Source: Parachlorella kessleri
Taxonomy: Eukaryota; Chlorophyta; Trebouxiophyceae; Chlorellales; Chlorellaceae
Assembly: GCA_001598975.1 (NCBI GenBank)
Contig: BBXU01001444.1
Span: 1-59,265 of the forward strand
DNA: 59,265 bases
Direction: 5' to 3'
Shown piece after piece: positions 48,901 through 59,198 of the stretch. The notes beneath the pieces are model-generated. The model did no database searches and was not told the origin of the DNA. It was given only the letters and a program-made list of their open reading frames with translations. Position numbers and translations under genes: made by a program. Positions within the stretch are counted from its first letter, which is position 1. Every line of letters starts with the position of its first letter.

Positions 48901-49987
48901 AACTGGCAGGCCCGGTTGCAATCCCGTGCAGGGCGCGGTGTATTCCATGTACCACAGCCTCAACAACTGGCAGGCCCGGTTGCAATCATGTGCAGGGGGC
49001 GGTCTTCTCCATGCACCACAGCCCCAACAACTGGCAGGTCCCGGAGGCCTTCCTGCCGGAGCGCTTCCTGGAGGGGTCGCCAGAGTCCAAGGGCGTCAAC
49101 CTGGAGGCGTACATGCCCTTTGGAGATGTGAGCATGCTGTGCTGCGCTGTGCTGTGCTGTGGATATGACCCCTAGCTGGTGACCATTCTGTTCAAGGCCC
49201 TCAACCTGGAGGCGTACATACCCTTCGGAGATGTGAGCATGCTGTGCTATGCTGTGCTGTGGGTGTGGGTTTGTACCTGTTGACCAAGCTCTGAATAGCC
49301 GCTAATGCATTGCAAGGGTTGCTGGAGTTAGCAAGTCTGTGCATTTAGAGGCCTATTGCCCTAAAGGAATGTGGCTTGTGATGTGGATGTGACTTGCTTG
49401 TAGCTGATGGCCATGCTCTGGGCGGCTCACTTTGCAGTGCACTCTGCAAGGGTTGCCTGAGCCCAAGTCTGTACACAGGAGGCCTACCCGGCTTATGATA
49501 AGGGTTACTTTTAAAGCTGCCAGACTCGTTTGGGGGCACACACAAAGCAAGCATGCAATGACCGCATGTCACAAAGCTCAATGAAGTTGCATGTGCTTTA
49601 CAGGGACCTCGCATGTGTGTTGGATATGCTTTCGCCACCCAGGAAGGAGTGCTGACCCTGGTCCGCATCTATCAGAAGGTACCCCTGCTCACGTTTTGTC
49701 TGCTGTCTCGGCAGGAAATTCTTGTAAGTGTTGGGCGTGCATGGGGACTTCCCATTGTGTTGAAACAATGCTTACTGCTGCCAAGTTGGCCCAAGCCTGC
49801 ACTGACGTGTGGATAGTAAATCCAGCTTGCCGAGAGGCAGTCTTCTCAGTCCCTTCATGCTTGTCTGTTTGCCCTGCAGCTACGCTTCCGCTTGACGCCG
49901 GGGCAGGAGCCCCTCAAGATGAAGGTCCGCCTGGGGTTTGTGCCGGAGGAGGGGGTGAAGGTGACAGTGCACCGACGGCAGGCCTAG
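42981..49987 (+). CDS. Membrane-anchored cytochrome P450
   Basis: Haem-thiolate monooxygenase, presumably on the ER membrane. Exons: 42981-43049 (anchor MDCQWLGFSYLQLALW...), 43144-43201, 43472-43631, about 44308-44420, 44906-45021, 45777-45895, 46161-46264, 46716-46827, 47105-47252, 47562-47658, 48320-48451, 48996-49127, 49604-49678 and 49880-49987. Phases agree except around the 44.3 kb exon, whose acceptor and upstream partner (between 43632 and 44300) are unresolved. Signatures: proline hinge RGIPGPPSVWLLGNLPE, C-helix GETWRAA, I-helix GGGYETT, K-helix EALR, PERF, and the haem loop PFGDGPRMCVG with the Cys ligand, formed across an intron. The N-terminal part and FFQKSSLATLVP recall the CYP711/CYP3 side of the superfamily; substrate unknown. 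Confidence 0.88.
45060..45215 (+). repeat. Two ghost copies of a P450 exon end, ~95 bp period
   Basis: The end of exon 44906-45021 (EFGKLALDVVGTTAFG plus donor) recurs at about 45070-45122 as EFGKLARDVVGTTAFA and at 45165-45215 as a frameshifted GTGGGCACCACCGCC remnant, all downstream of the working copy. Confidence 0.9.
48092..48290 (+). repeat. Two diverged ghosts of the P450 K-helix exon
   Basis: GTGGAAGGGTGGCATTGAGA, with CCTGCCTGGCGTATTCC after it, near 48092, and GTCCACCGCCTGGCATC with GGCAGGGAGACAC after it near 48235, resemble the coding stretch for VWKEALRLYPPGVFNGREM at 48344-48400. Both are frame-broken and lie upstream. Confidence 0.6.
48791..48982 (+). repeat. Three ghost copies of a P450 exon start, exact 64 bp period
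   Basis: CAATC(T/C)(T/C)GTGCAGGGCGCGG starts at 48791, 48855, 48919 and 48983. Each unit holds an acceptor (TGTGCAG) and codons for GAVYSMHHSPNNWQ. Only the fourth runs on into the full exon 48996-49127. Units differ by about one to five bases, and 64 is not a multiple of three, so joining them would shift frame. Confidence 0.95.
49190..49262 (+). repeat. Ghost copy of the other end of the same P450 exon, ~104 bp period
   Basis: The coding end for VNLEAYMPFGD, its GTGAGC donor and the following GCTGTGCT-rich intron start recur downstream of exon 48996-49127, as ALNLEAYIPFGD plus donor. The exon therefore has ghosts on both sides. Confidence 0.85.
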
Positions 49988-50998
49988 CACTGTTTCGCTG
50001 CTGGTGCAAAGATAGGCTGTGAGCTTGTGCCCAAGGGCGGGCCTCAGGGTGACAGTGCACCGAGATGGCGGCAAGCCTTTGGACCAAGGCAAGAAGGGAG
50101 CGGGTGGTATACTGGGACAGGCAAGGTGGCAGAGCAATTTGATTTACCATGGTGAAGTGCTGTAGCAAGCTATGACAGTTTTCCAGCGCCAAGAAACTGC
50201 GCAGCTCACCTGCATGGTGTGGTTGCCGTCACTGGGGGTCCCTGCCTACAGAAATGGTCCGATTGTCGCGTGGCTAACTTGTTGCTCGGCAGTGAGCTGG
50301 GGCATGCATGTGAGTAAAGTATGAATCTCCCATCGGCGTGGGAGGTGGTCCACCGCGGCCTGAAAAGAGCAGGGGTAGGCGTGAAGCTGGCATAGGTTGC
50401 AAAGGACCGGATCTAGGCAGGCCTCTTGGTGTATAGTGGGAGAGTAGCCAGGCTCATCTTTCTGGCAAACATGGAAAGCTGGTTACTCCCAAATCTCTTT
50501 GCCTTGCGAGGCAGTAGTGCAGCTGATTGGGGTTTGGGAGGCTGTGCCTGGAAGCATGCAAGTGTTGGTATTGCTTTCTCTTATGAGGACATGCACTGCA
50601 TGTTTTCTTTTTGATGCTATCTCCACATGGCCAGGAGTATCCAGTGGTTATGTCTCAATCTGCAACACAGGCCGTACAAACATTCCAGTAGCATGGCCAC
50701 TGCAACAGCTTGCACTACGGTATTCAGCAGGAGATGTAGGGGTGCGCACATTTTGCATCAATTTCGCTTCCCATGACCATGAAAGCAGCTCAACCGCGTC
50801 AGACGTGTGGTTGAACTCAAAAGCGGTCATGATCATACTTTTAGCTACCCGTAGGTTCCATGTGCCCCTTCAACCCCACCAAAGGTTCAGAATGGGGCCC
50901 ATGGTAGAACCTATGCGCAGGCAAGTAAACCCCGCCATCCTATCATAAATCCCGAGCAACAGTGATAGAAGCAGTTGCAAGCACCTAGAGCAGCAGTG
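49988..50998. other. Intergenic, P450 3' region and upstream of the PAN-domain gene
   Basis: Near 50046 GGTGACAGTGCACCGA repeats the end of the last P450 exon, another edge copy. Otherwise I see no gene, and the promoter of the secreted-protein gene should lie toward 50998. Confidence 0.5.
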
Positions 50999-53938
50999 AT
51001 GACTCGCCTGGCTTGCCACCCCATCGTCCTGCTGCTGGCATTGGTGGCGAGCCACGCCACCTGTGAGACCAGTAGCAGCAAGGTAGGCTTGCATGAACCA
51101 CACATGGGGCAACCAGGGAGGAGCCAAAGCGGCCCACGCCTGCCTGCATGCGGGGCATTAGCCAGCCTGGACTGTGGCCACGGTGCAAAGCATCTGTACC
51201 CTGCCCTGCCTGTTCTCAGCTGACCCACCGAAAGCTCCTCAGTCCCCTCACCCCGAAAGACATACCTTGGACGTCGCCGCATGCCTGTGCTGCTAGCAGG
51301 ACCATGCACCCCTGGCGGCTTGGCAGCGCCCGAGCCTCGCAGGCAGCATCGGTGGGGCCACGGCGGCCATAAGCTCAAGCATCCCCACAAGGCGGCTCCT
51401 CCAGGCCAAAACCCCTGCTCGCCACGGCTTTAGAGGTGGCTGTGAGAGCGCACATGGAGCCGGCAAGGAATAAACATTGGGGGGTTAAAACAACAGCCTG
51501 TATGTTAACCATGGATGTCAGAGCTTTGCAAGCCTTACGATGACTTGGATGTGCTGTGTTTGTCCGCTCGGGTGGCACTGCCTGCCCATAAGCCTTGTTT
51601 AAGGCATGATGTAACTCACATTTGAGTCGTTGACACTGTGCATTGACAGTGGGCATTTATACTGTGTGCAGCCCAGCCCCCAGCCCCAGCCCCAGCCCCA
51701 GCCCGAGTCCTAGCCCCACTCCTAGCCCCAGCCCCAGGTGGGACATACACTTGTCGCTGATGACTCTGTGTAGCAAGGGCTAGATGTGGGGCGTGTAGGG
51801 GAAAATGAAGCTTCCCCTGCTGGCCTTTTGAGTGCATGCCCCAGTCTGTCATCCTGCCAAATCCGTCTCACATGGTGTGACTTGCAAGCTTTCAAGCAAG
51901 CTGACTGGCACTTGCTGTTTGCAGCCCGTCTCCCTCGCCCAGCCCCTCACCCTCCCCATCCCCCAGCCCATCACCTTACCCGTCGCCTCCCCCCTACCCG
52001 AGCCCATCGCCCTACCCCTCTCCCTCCCCATCCCCCAGCCCATCCCCCTACCCATCGCCCTCCCCTTCCCCCGGCCCGTCACCGTACCCATCACCCTCGC
52101 TCTCTCCGGTTTACTCAAACCCGTCGCCTTCCCCGCAGTAGGCAGGCAGCCACCACTTGAGCAGCCACCATGTTATGACTGTTGTCACAGCAAACTCACG
52201 GCCTAGACTGGCCTTGCCAGACAGAGGCGCGGCAGCAGCTATGCATGAGGCGTGCCCCTGACACGTACGGCAATCCATAGGCAGGGCACATTGCTTGCTG
52301 CTTGTGGTTTGCCATGTGCACCGTTTGCTTCATCCTGCACCAGATGACCCACTCTAAGCAAGCCTGGATTTCTGCACTGCAGCCCATCTCCTTCCCCAAC
52401 CCCAAGCCCTGCGCCCGTTCCCCTCGTGCCACCTACTCCCTCAGCCCCAAGCGGCGGCAGCACCGAAGCTCTAGGCAAGTGCAGTAGCGTTAAATTTCCA
52501 TGCGTTGGGCTCAAGGATTGTGCCTACCCCTTGCTGACCGCAGGATGCTGCATAGCGGTTGGGCATGTGCACATGTGGCTTACCAGGTTGCAGGCTTAGT
52601 TGAGCAGGATCCATCCTCACAACTCACGCAAGGGCTTGAAGTTTCCCCTGTCAATCCAGTACTGGTCAGCTCAAGCGCCCACCCGTCAACCTCTTGTGCC
52701 GTGCACTCTGCTGTGCAGGTAGCTGCACCTCCGCGCCCACCCTCAGCGGCACCAGGCTGAGCGCGGGCGATGCTGGCTACAACGACCTCGACTCAACTAC
52801 TGTCAGTTCAGCCGCACGGTGCTGCGCGGCTTGCGGCGCCAACTCCCAGTGCGCGGCCTGGACCTATAACAAGTCGCCTGGGACTTCCCCCAACTGCTGG
52901 CTCATTGCCGCAAATCGTGAGTCGGTGCCCCACAGAAGGCATCTGTGAGGCATGTGCATACAGGCTGGAATTGTGCGCTGAACTCCCCCCAATGCCTCAA
53001 GAGACCAGTGCATGTAGTGTATGGGACACGTTTCGGACATAAGTGCAAGAGTCTGCCGCCGTTTGCAGAGTATGTGACTTTCTCTGACACGAGGTTTACG
53101 TCATCCGCGCCCCGCTCAACAACAGCAGGTGGGTGGACAGCACAGCATTGCGCAGCGCAGCGCAGCGTGTGCTGGCAGCAGGGGCACGCATATGTCGCGC
53201 CAAGTCCTGCCAAAGCGCCTTGTCCCAGCATGAGCAGCAGGAGCAGCAGAGTCATGAGAGGGGGCACATACCACCAACTCTTGTCCTTGCCTAGCAGCAT
53301 GCAAGCCGCCATGGGGGCGGCATGGCCTGTAGCCCAAGCCTGCTGACGCCCACATGTCAGCTATAACAGGCAGCTACCTAGCCCTACGGCGGTTGCAGTA
53401 TGTGCTGTTGACATTGAAGTCTCTGACCGGGACCCGTGGCTTGCAGGCACCTGCAACGGCAAGCCAGTCAAGACCAATACCAGGCTTAGCGCGGCTGATG
53501 CGGGCGCCACAGACCTGGACTCCACGCGGGTCACGTCTGCCCAGGACTGCTGCTCCGCCTGCAGCAACAACTCCCAGTGTGCTGGGTGGACCTACCGTGT
53601 GAACCCTGAGGCATATCCCAACTGCTGGCTGGTCCGCGCAGGAGGTAAGCCACCTCCATTGGGGTTGCGCCCTGCTGCTGCTGCTGCTGCTGCTTCAGCA
53701 AGGCATGGCCTTGTGTTTGTGTAGTGGCGGCGCCCTGGTGGCGGCGCCTGAGCGTCAGGTTCTGCCCCTCGGCTCTTGAGCCGTCCCTAGCTGATTGCCT
53801 GGGCTGGTACATCCACCAGTGTCTTCTGTCTCCTGCGACCGACTTGGTCATGACTAAGGGTTAGCCTCCTCTGTGGACTGCTGTGCAGGCTATGCTGTCA
53901 TGCCGGGCGACTCAAGGTTTGTCTCTTACCAGAGCTGA
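50999..53938 (+). CDS. Secreted protein with (Ser-Pro)n hinge and two PAN/Apple-like domains
   Basis: Probably an extracellular or cell-wall glycoprotein. Exon 50999-51082 encodes a signal peptide (MTRLACHPIVLLLALVASHA). Hinge exons 51672-51737, 51925-52137 and 52383-52474 (GC donor) encode about 120 residues of mainly Ser-Pro repeats, the substrate of prolyl hydroxylation and arabinosylation in algal walls. Exons 52719-52916 plus 53069-53128, and 53447-53644 plus 53889-53938, encode two similar domains. Each has the Cys pattern RCCAAC/DCCSAC...QCA.WTY...NCWL typical of PAN/Apple folds, which bind proteins or sugars. Exons from 51672 on join in phase. The signal exon ends in phase 0 and the hinge needs phase 2, so a small exon between 51083 and 51671 is missing from this model. 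Confidence 0.8.
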
Positions 53939-54909
53939 GCAGGACGGGAAACAAGGTAATGAGGTATTGGATTGCACCTGGGGCCTCATATGGCATGACC
54001 GCTATACTCTCCCCCATTTCCCCCCCTCCATCTACTAAGGGGAGAGGTTGTTCAGGAGGGAGGGGGGAGGGGGGGGAGGGTATAGAAACATTACATGCCT
54101 GTTGGTGTCACAGGCATGGCTTCTAGTTTTTTTAATGAGCCGCTCTGTGAGACGCATGCAGCTGTATTAGACAAGGGCTGGTGCGTTCCGTGGTTAGTAA
54201 AGCATTCAGCTGGACTAGTCGAACTAGGCTTAGGTCAGGCCTTGCTTTGCTCAGGAAGCTGCACGATATGACTTTGTTCTTCGGTTCTCTGGCGTGAAAG
54301 TTGTATGTGGCTTCGGACGACTTGCACAATGCGGGCATGCTGTCCCAAAACAAGGGTTGCTTTCAAGGACTTGCTCGTTACATTTCTTGTAGATCGTAAA
54401 CTTGCTCTACAGAATTGCACACGGAGCTATTGTCGAGGTGCTCTGTAAAGCTCTTCCCTCAAAAGTCCCCTCAGAGCAAGCGGCAAGAAAATGCATGTGA
54501 AACCATCACTCTCGGTTGCTTACACTGCAGTTGGACAGACAGCTTATCCCTATCGCCCTTCCTAGTGCCACTCAAAGTCAGAATTCTTCCAGGTGTCTGT
54601 CAATCCAGATGGGTGTCATACCATCATATTTGCAGCCGGTGCAGCTTGCATGGGTCCATGCAAGCATGCATGCGACGCTGCATCCACAGGTCCCTTATGA
54701 GGGCACCTGGGCAAGCAAAACCTCCTACAATTTCAGCTCAGAATTCAGAAGCTCCTGGTCACCTCCGACCTTGCGACGCATGCAAAGCAGGGTGACAGCA
54801 CGGACACGTTACGTTCTTGCCTTAATGATGGTAATGATCCTGCTCTCAAGACTTCTGCCAGCCAGCCTGCGTCAGCATACTGCTTGATACTCGGGCAGCA
54901 GTCCCTTCT
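53939..54909. other. Intergenic with polypyrimidine/polypurine block
   Basis: About 970 bp lie between two same-strand secreted-protein genes. At 54010-54080 a C-rich strand (CTCTCCCCCATTTCCCCCCC) is followed by a G-rich one (GGGAGGGGGGAGGGGGGGGA), giving hairpin and G-quadruplex potential. No gene was recognised in the rest. Confidence 0.55.
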
Positions 54910-56652
54910 ATGGGTTGCTTCTGGCTCGCCTTCTTGATAGGGTTGGCAGCCAACTTCGCCCCGTGTGAGGCTTTTAACACCAACCTAAAGGTAGGCCAGG
55001 GTAATCGTACCTATGGGTGCCTAGCTAGCCACGGAACCAGGTGTGGCCATGACGACTACATCATGCTTGGCCCAACTCTATCCCCAAAGCCTGGCATGGA
55101 GATAGGTAACTACACACTGTGCGCAGGTATGCCTCCCCACAACCGTGTCTAGCAAAGTGGCCAAGCGGTCACTGAGCGCCGCCCTGTGTCTGCCCCTTCT
55201 AGAGCGGCTGCAGAATCCCCTGCCTTGCACTCGACAGCATGGCCACGTCAGCGCCCCCGGCCCTTCATGGCTCCGCTGCATGCAGGAACCTGCACTGCTG
55301 GGGAGCCTCTTAGTACGTCCAGCCCAGACTGGGGAAGTCACAGCCGGGCCAGCCCTAAGCCTCACAGCCAGGAGCCTCCTACAGGCACGCAATCCCTCTG
55401 GGCGTATACAGCGTCCCACCAAGTACAGCCTTCCAGGCGTACCAGCTGACTCCACTGCAACCCCCAATGGCGGGGCGGTGTCACCGTCTGTGGGGGCTTC
55501 GCCGCCAGCGCCGCTCCCCCACAGGTAAGCAGACGGTGCACACATGTGCAATGTGCAGCCCGCCCCCTCCCCTAGGCTCATGCCGATAGCTGGCTCTCAG
55601 GCAAGTCAGTTGAACCTGCGCAGCGGATTGTGCCCCTGCCTTGCCCCAGCAATCCAGCCAGGTACTAACCCTACGCATGGGGTGCGCGCATGCTGACTCT
55701 CGCACAGGACCTGTCAATCACAGACGTGGGCACTGTGCCTTTTTCATCAGCAGATATTAACCCCCTCCAGAAAGCAGAAAGCGTTGCTTTCCTGCCCTGC
55801 AGTCCCTCCGCAGAGCCCTCCCCCTCACACAGCCCCTCGCCAAGTGCACCTCCACAGCGCGGAACCTCCCCTGGTCAGTGGGCATTCGAGTTTGAGCAGA
55901 TGCATGCCTGGCTGTAGGTGTAGACTAACTTGACCAAAAGCACGGCAACACGGCCCCAGTAACTCCATAACTGGCATTGGTTTATTAAGGGCTAAGGGGC
56001 GCCAGATATCACCTGCCTACTAAGCATCTGCTTTAACAGGGCAGGTCGGCATGCGCGACATTCAGCCCGCTCTACATACATTGCCATGCCGGCTCTCAGC
56101 TGCCTGCCACCATGCATTGCCCTACCTGCACACCAGCCCATGCATGCATACTAACTACTCCCTCCTGATCAGCTTGTGCCTCCTATGCCTGCAGCCAACA
56201 TAGCATCCTTCTGCTACCGCTACGCATACCCTCCCATGCGCACTCTCCTCTACCGCTCTGATGACTGCACCCCGCGCTGGGGCTGGGGCTTTGATGACCC
56301 TTACGTGGGGGCAGGCGGGCAGGCCTACTTTTACACAGCCCCGCAGCCCGGCACGGTGTCATTCTGCTACCGGTATGCCTCCCCACCAATGCGCACTCTG
56401 TTCTACCGCTCCGAGGACTGCACTCCCAAGTGGGGTTGGGGCTTTGATGACCCTTATGTGGGGTTGGGTGGCCAGGTTTGGGCATATACATCTCCCCAGC
56501 CCAACACTGTCCAGTACTGCTACCGCTACGCCTCTGACCCAACCCGCACCCTGTTCTATCGCTCGGACGACTGCAGCCCAGACTGGGGATGGGGCTGGTC
56601 AGATCCATACGTGGGTGCAGGAGGCTCGGTGTATCTTCCCACGTCTTCATGA
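54910..56652 (+). CDS. Secreted protein with Ser/Pro hinge and three 51-residue CYRY-WGWG repeats
   Basis: Exon 54910-54990 encodes a signal peptide (MGCFWLAFLIGLAANFAPC) and ends in ...NLK/GTAGGC, like the signal exon of the upstream gene. A Ser/Pro-rich hinge exon lies at 55803-55873. It joins in phase (TSP/ANIAS) to exon 56195-56652, which carries three tandem repeats. Each repeat reads [FY]CYRYA..P.RTL.YRS.DC.P.WGWG..DPYVG.GG. Two Cys per repeat suggest disulphides. One or more hinge exons between 54991 and 55802 are unresolved; Pro/Ser-rich frames at 55400-55524 are candidates. The repeat spacing loosely resembles the roughly 45-residue YR...FYT repeats of bacterial DUF5648-type proteins, a resemblance not tested. 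Function unknown; likely extracellular matrix. Confidence 0.72.
56209..56649 (+). repeat. Three in-frame coding repeats of 153 bp
   Basis: Repeat 1 is 56209-56361, repeat 2 is 56362-56514, and repeat 3 is 56515-56649, shortened at its end. All lie in one exon, and the protein is conserved more strongly than the DNA, which indicates selection on the protein. Confidence 0.9.
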
Positions 56653-56959
56653 GATATCTTGACCCTTGGCTGGCCGGCAGCATGGAGGTTGATGACCTCC
56701 ATTACTTGATGCAGCGGTCAGTTCCTTTCCGGCTGCTTGTGTTTACGTCGACATTTGCAAAGAGAGTGCTAATCATTTAAAGTTCCGGACGTATGCCACC
56801 CATTTGATGCGCCCTCGACCTTTGCACAGCGGCCTTCCACTCCGGAAGTGCAGCAACCAACCCATCGACACAGCATGATTCAAAATAACTCGTCTCAGAC
56901 AAGGTGGGTTCGTGGATCCACACTTGCATGTGCCGCCCTTCACCAACCACTGTCAACCA
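56653..56959. other. Short convergent intergenic region
   Basis: About 300 bp lie between the stop codons of two converging genes. It can only hold their 3' untranslated regions. No distinct signal was recognised. Confidence 0.5.
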
Positions 56960-59198
56960 CTACTTGCGCATGGCCCACATGGATGGGTTGCCGCCTGCGG
57001 GCTTGGGCGCCGCAGGGGCAGCGCCCCCAAAGCCGCCAAACCCAGCCCCAGGTGGCCCCTGCTGCTGCTGCTGCTGACCACCACCGAACCCGCCAAAGCC
57101 GCCAGCGCCCTGCTGTGGCTGCTGCGCCAGGGCGCCAAAGGCGCTCCCGCCCTGCTGCGCCTGCTGCCCAAAAACGCCGAACCCGCCGCCGGCGCCGCCC
57201 GCTGCTGGGGCGGCGCCTCCGCCAAAGACCGAGGAGCCGCCTGTCTGGGCGCCCGCTGCTGCGGCACCAAAGACAGAGGTTCCGGGCGCGGCTGCGCCCA
57301 GTGCTGAGGGCTGGCCAAAGGTGGAGCCCAGTGCTGGAGGCTGGCCAAAGCCTGGGGTGGCGGGGGCGCCAAAGCCTGCGGGGGCGGCGGCAGCAGCAAA
57401 ATCACAAGTGGTAGCATGTGAAGCTAGGGTAGCTTTTGCAGTACCTTCTTGGCTATACATGTTCCCCACCATAATCTATTAAGCGATCTAGATGTTAGTA
57501 TTTGCTTGTGGACGAGGGCCCCAGTTCCCGGGTCTCACTCTCACTAGCCGGCACAGCAACAAGCATGCCATTGTTGGCTCTTCCAAACCCCCGGCATCTA
57601 GATGCATCTGCCTATGGCTGTTTGGATGACCAGCGCTCGCAAACGGAAGTCTTCACAGATAACGCAGGTACTGGCGGTGGGTGGTGGGTGGCTGATCGTG
57701 CATGGGTGGGGTGTGGCGGCACTGGGGCCTGGCAGCAGGAAATCATGCTCACCTGGAGTGGCCGGCTGGCCAAACCCAGGTGTTGCTGGGGTCCCAAACC
57801 CTGCACAACAGTCAGGAGAGCACTGCTGACATGTGCAGGAAGTGCCTATACAGTGTGCATGCCTTATACTTCCCAGGTAAGCAAAGAGAGGGTGCGGAGA
57901 GACGTGAATGCTACACTGGGAGGGCCAAGAACACAAAACACATAAACTCAACAACGCGTCACTCGATCACAGCTCTTTCTACTTGCCTGCGCCAGAGGTG
58001 GCTGGCTGACCGAAGGCTGAAGTAGGGGTGGCTGGCTGGCCAAAGGCAGACGCCGCGCCAAACGGCGAAGGGGATCCGCTGGCCGGCTGCAAAGCCAAGG
58101 CAGCAGCAAGGCAGGCGCTTTTACCACCCACCCCAGGAACGCCTTGCATGCTGAGGCTGCAACCCCGGTCAACACGCAAGCAGGGTCGGGCTGGGAAATG
58201 TGCTATGTAAACAGATTCTCTTCGTCAAGTGAACCAGCTGTTGTGAGGACATCTTGAAGGTATTACCTCCACGCAGTGTGACCACCAGTCATATTCTCAC
58301 AACAACAACCCATACAAGCGTGAAAAGAAGCATGCAAGCGGACTTTGACCCACCTTCGACGCCGCTGCACCGAAGGCCGTGCCAGACCCAAACGCCCCGA
58401 ACGGGCTGGCCGCGGCAGCGCTTGCCGGCGCGCCAAACGGGCTCGCAGCAGCTGCAGCCCCGCTGCTGGCGGGGCCAAAAGCAGCGAAAGGCGCCACGGC
58501 GGCGCCTGAGCTGGCGGCGCCAAAGCTCCCGCCACCAAAGGCCGGCGCGCCTGCTGCCGCTGAGCTGGCGCCGGGCGCCCCGAAGGGCGAGGATGCTGCT
58601 GCTGCTGCTCCGCCTGCGGCCGGAGCGCTGGAAGCCCCCCCAAAGAGTGTCGACCCGCCGGCGCCGCCTCCTAGCGCGGCAGGAGCACCAAAGCCGCCAA
58701 ACAGGCCGCCCGAGCTGGCGGCAGGCGCCGTCGAGGCGCCAAACAGCCCTCCTGCTGAGCTGGCGGCGCCGGCGCCAAAGGGCGAGGCGCCAGCCACTCC
58801 TGGCGTGGAGGCAAACAAACCCGCCCCTCCTGCTGCTGAGCTGGACGTGCCCAAAGGTGAGCTGGCAGCACCAAATGGTGAGCTGGCAGCCCCAGCAGGG
58901 GCAGCAGGCGCAGCAGCGGTCGTGGAGCCAAACAGGGCGCCTCCTGTTGCCGAGGCGCCAAAGAGGCCACCAGCTGAGCTGGAGGCGCCGAAGGGTGAGC
59001 TGGCAGCAGCGGGCGCAGAGCTGGCGCCAAACAGGGCTGCTGCTGAGCTGGCAGAGCCGGAGGCAGGAGGGCTCGGCGACACGGCCTCAAATAAGCCTAC
59101 AAATCCAGAGGAGCCTGCTGATGGTGCGGTGGAGGCCCCGAGGAGCGAGCCGGAGCTGGCGGCACCAAAGAGGCCTGGAAACAGCACAGGCGTCACTC
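56960..59198 (-). CDS. FG-repeat nucleoporin, C-terminal part (5' end beyond window)
   Basis: Intrinsically disordered barrier protein of the nuclear pore, binding transport receptors through Phe-Gly repeats. Exons 59198-58354, 58086-57987 (GC donor), 57800-57753 and 57375-56960 join in phase. FG motifs run throughout: GLFG and SPFG types in the first exon (Ala/Ser spacers), then SAFGQPAT, TPGFGQPAT and, in the last, VFG and GGFGGFGGG with a Gln run. The protein ends NPSMWAMRK without a globular domain. C-terminal FG tails are typical of Nup214/Nup159 or Nup1/Nup136-type nucleoporins, so one of these is more likely than Nup98, Nup62 or Nup54, whose C-termini are folded; this is inference. The acceptor at 59199-59201 shows that earlier exons lie outside. 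Confidence 0.85.

Noticed and set aside
48791..49040. CRISPR-like array of 64-bp repeats
   Set aside because: The units are contiguous without unique spacers and encode a P450 exon start.
51918..52206. Leu/Pro/Ile-rich frame over the hinge exon
   Set aside because: The alternative frame of the same DNA gives regular Ser-Pro repeats and joins in phase to both neighbours, so the Leu/Pro frame is spurious.
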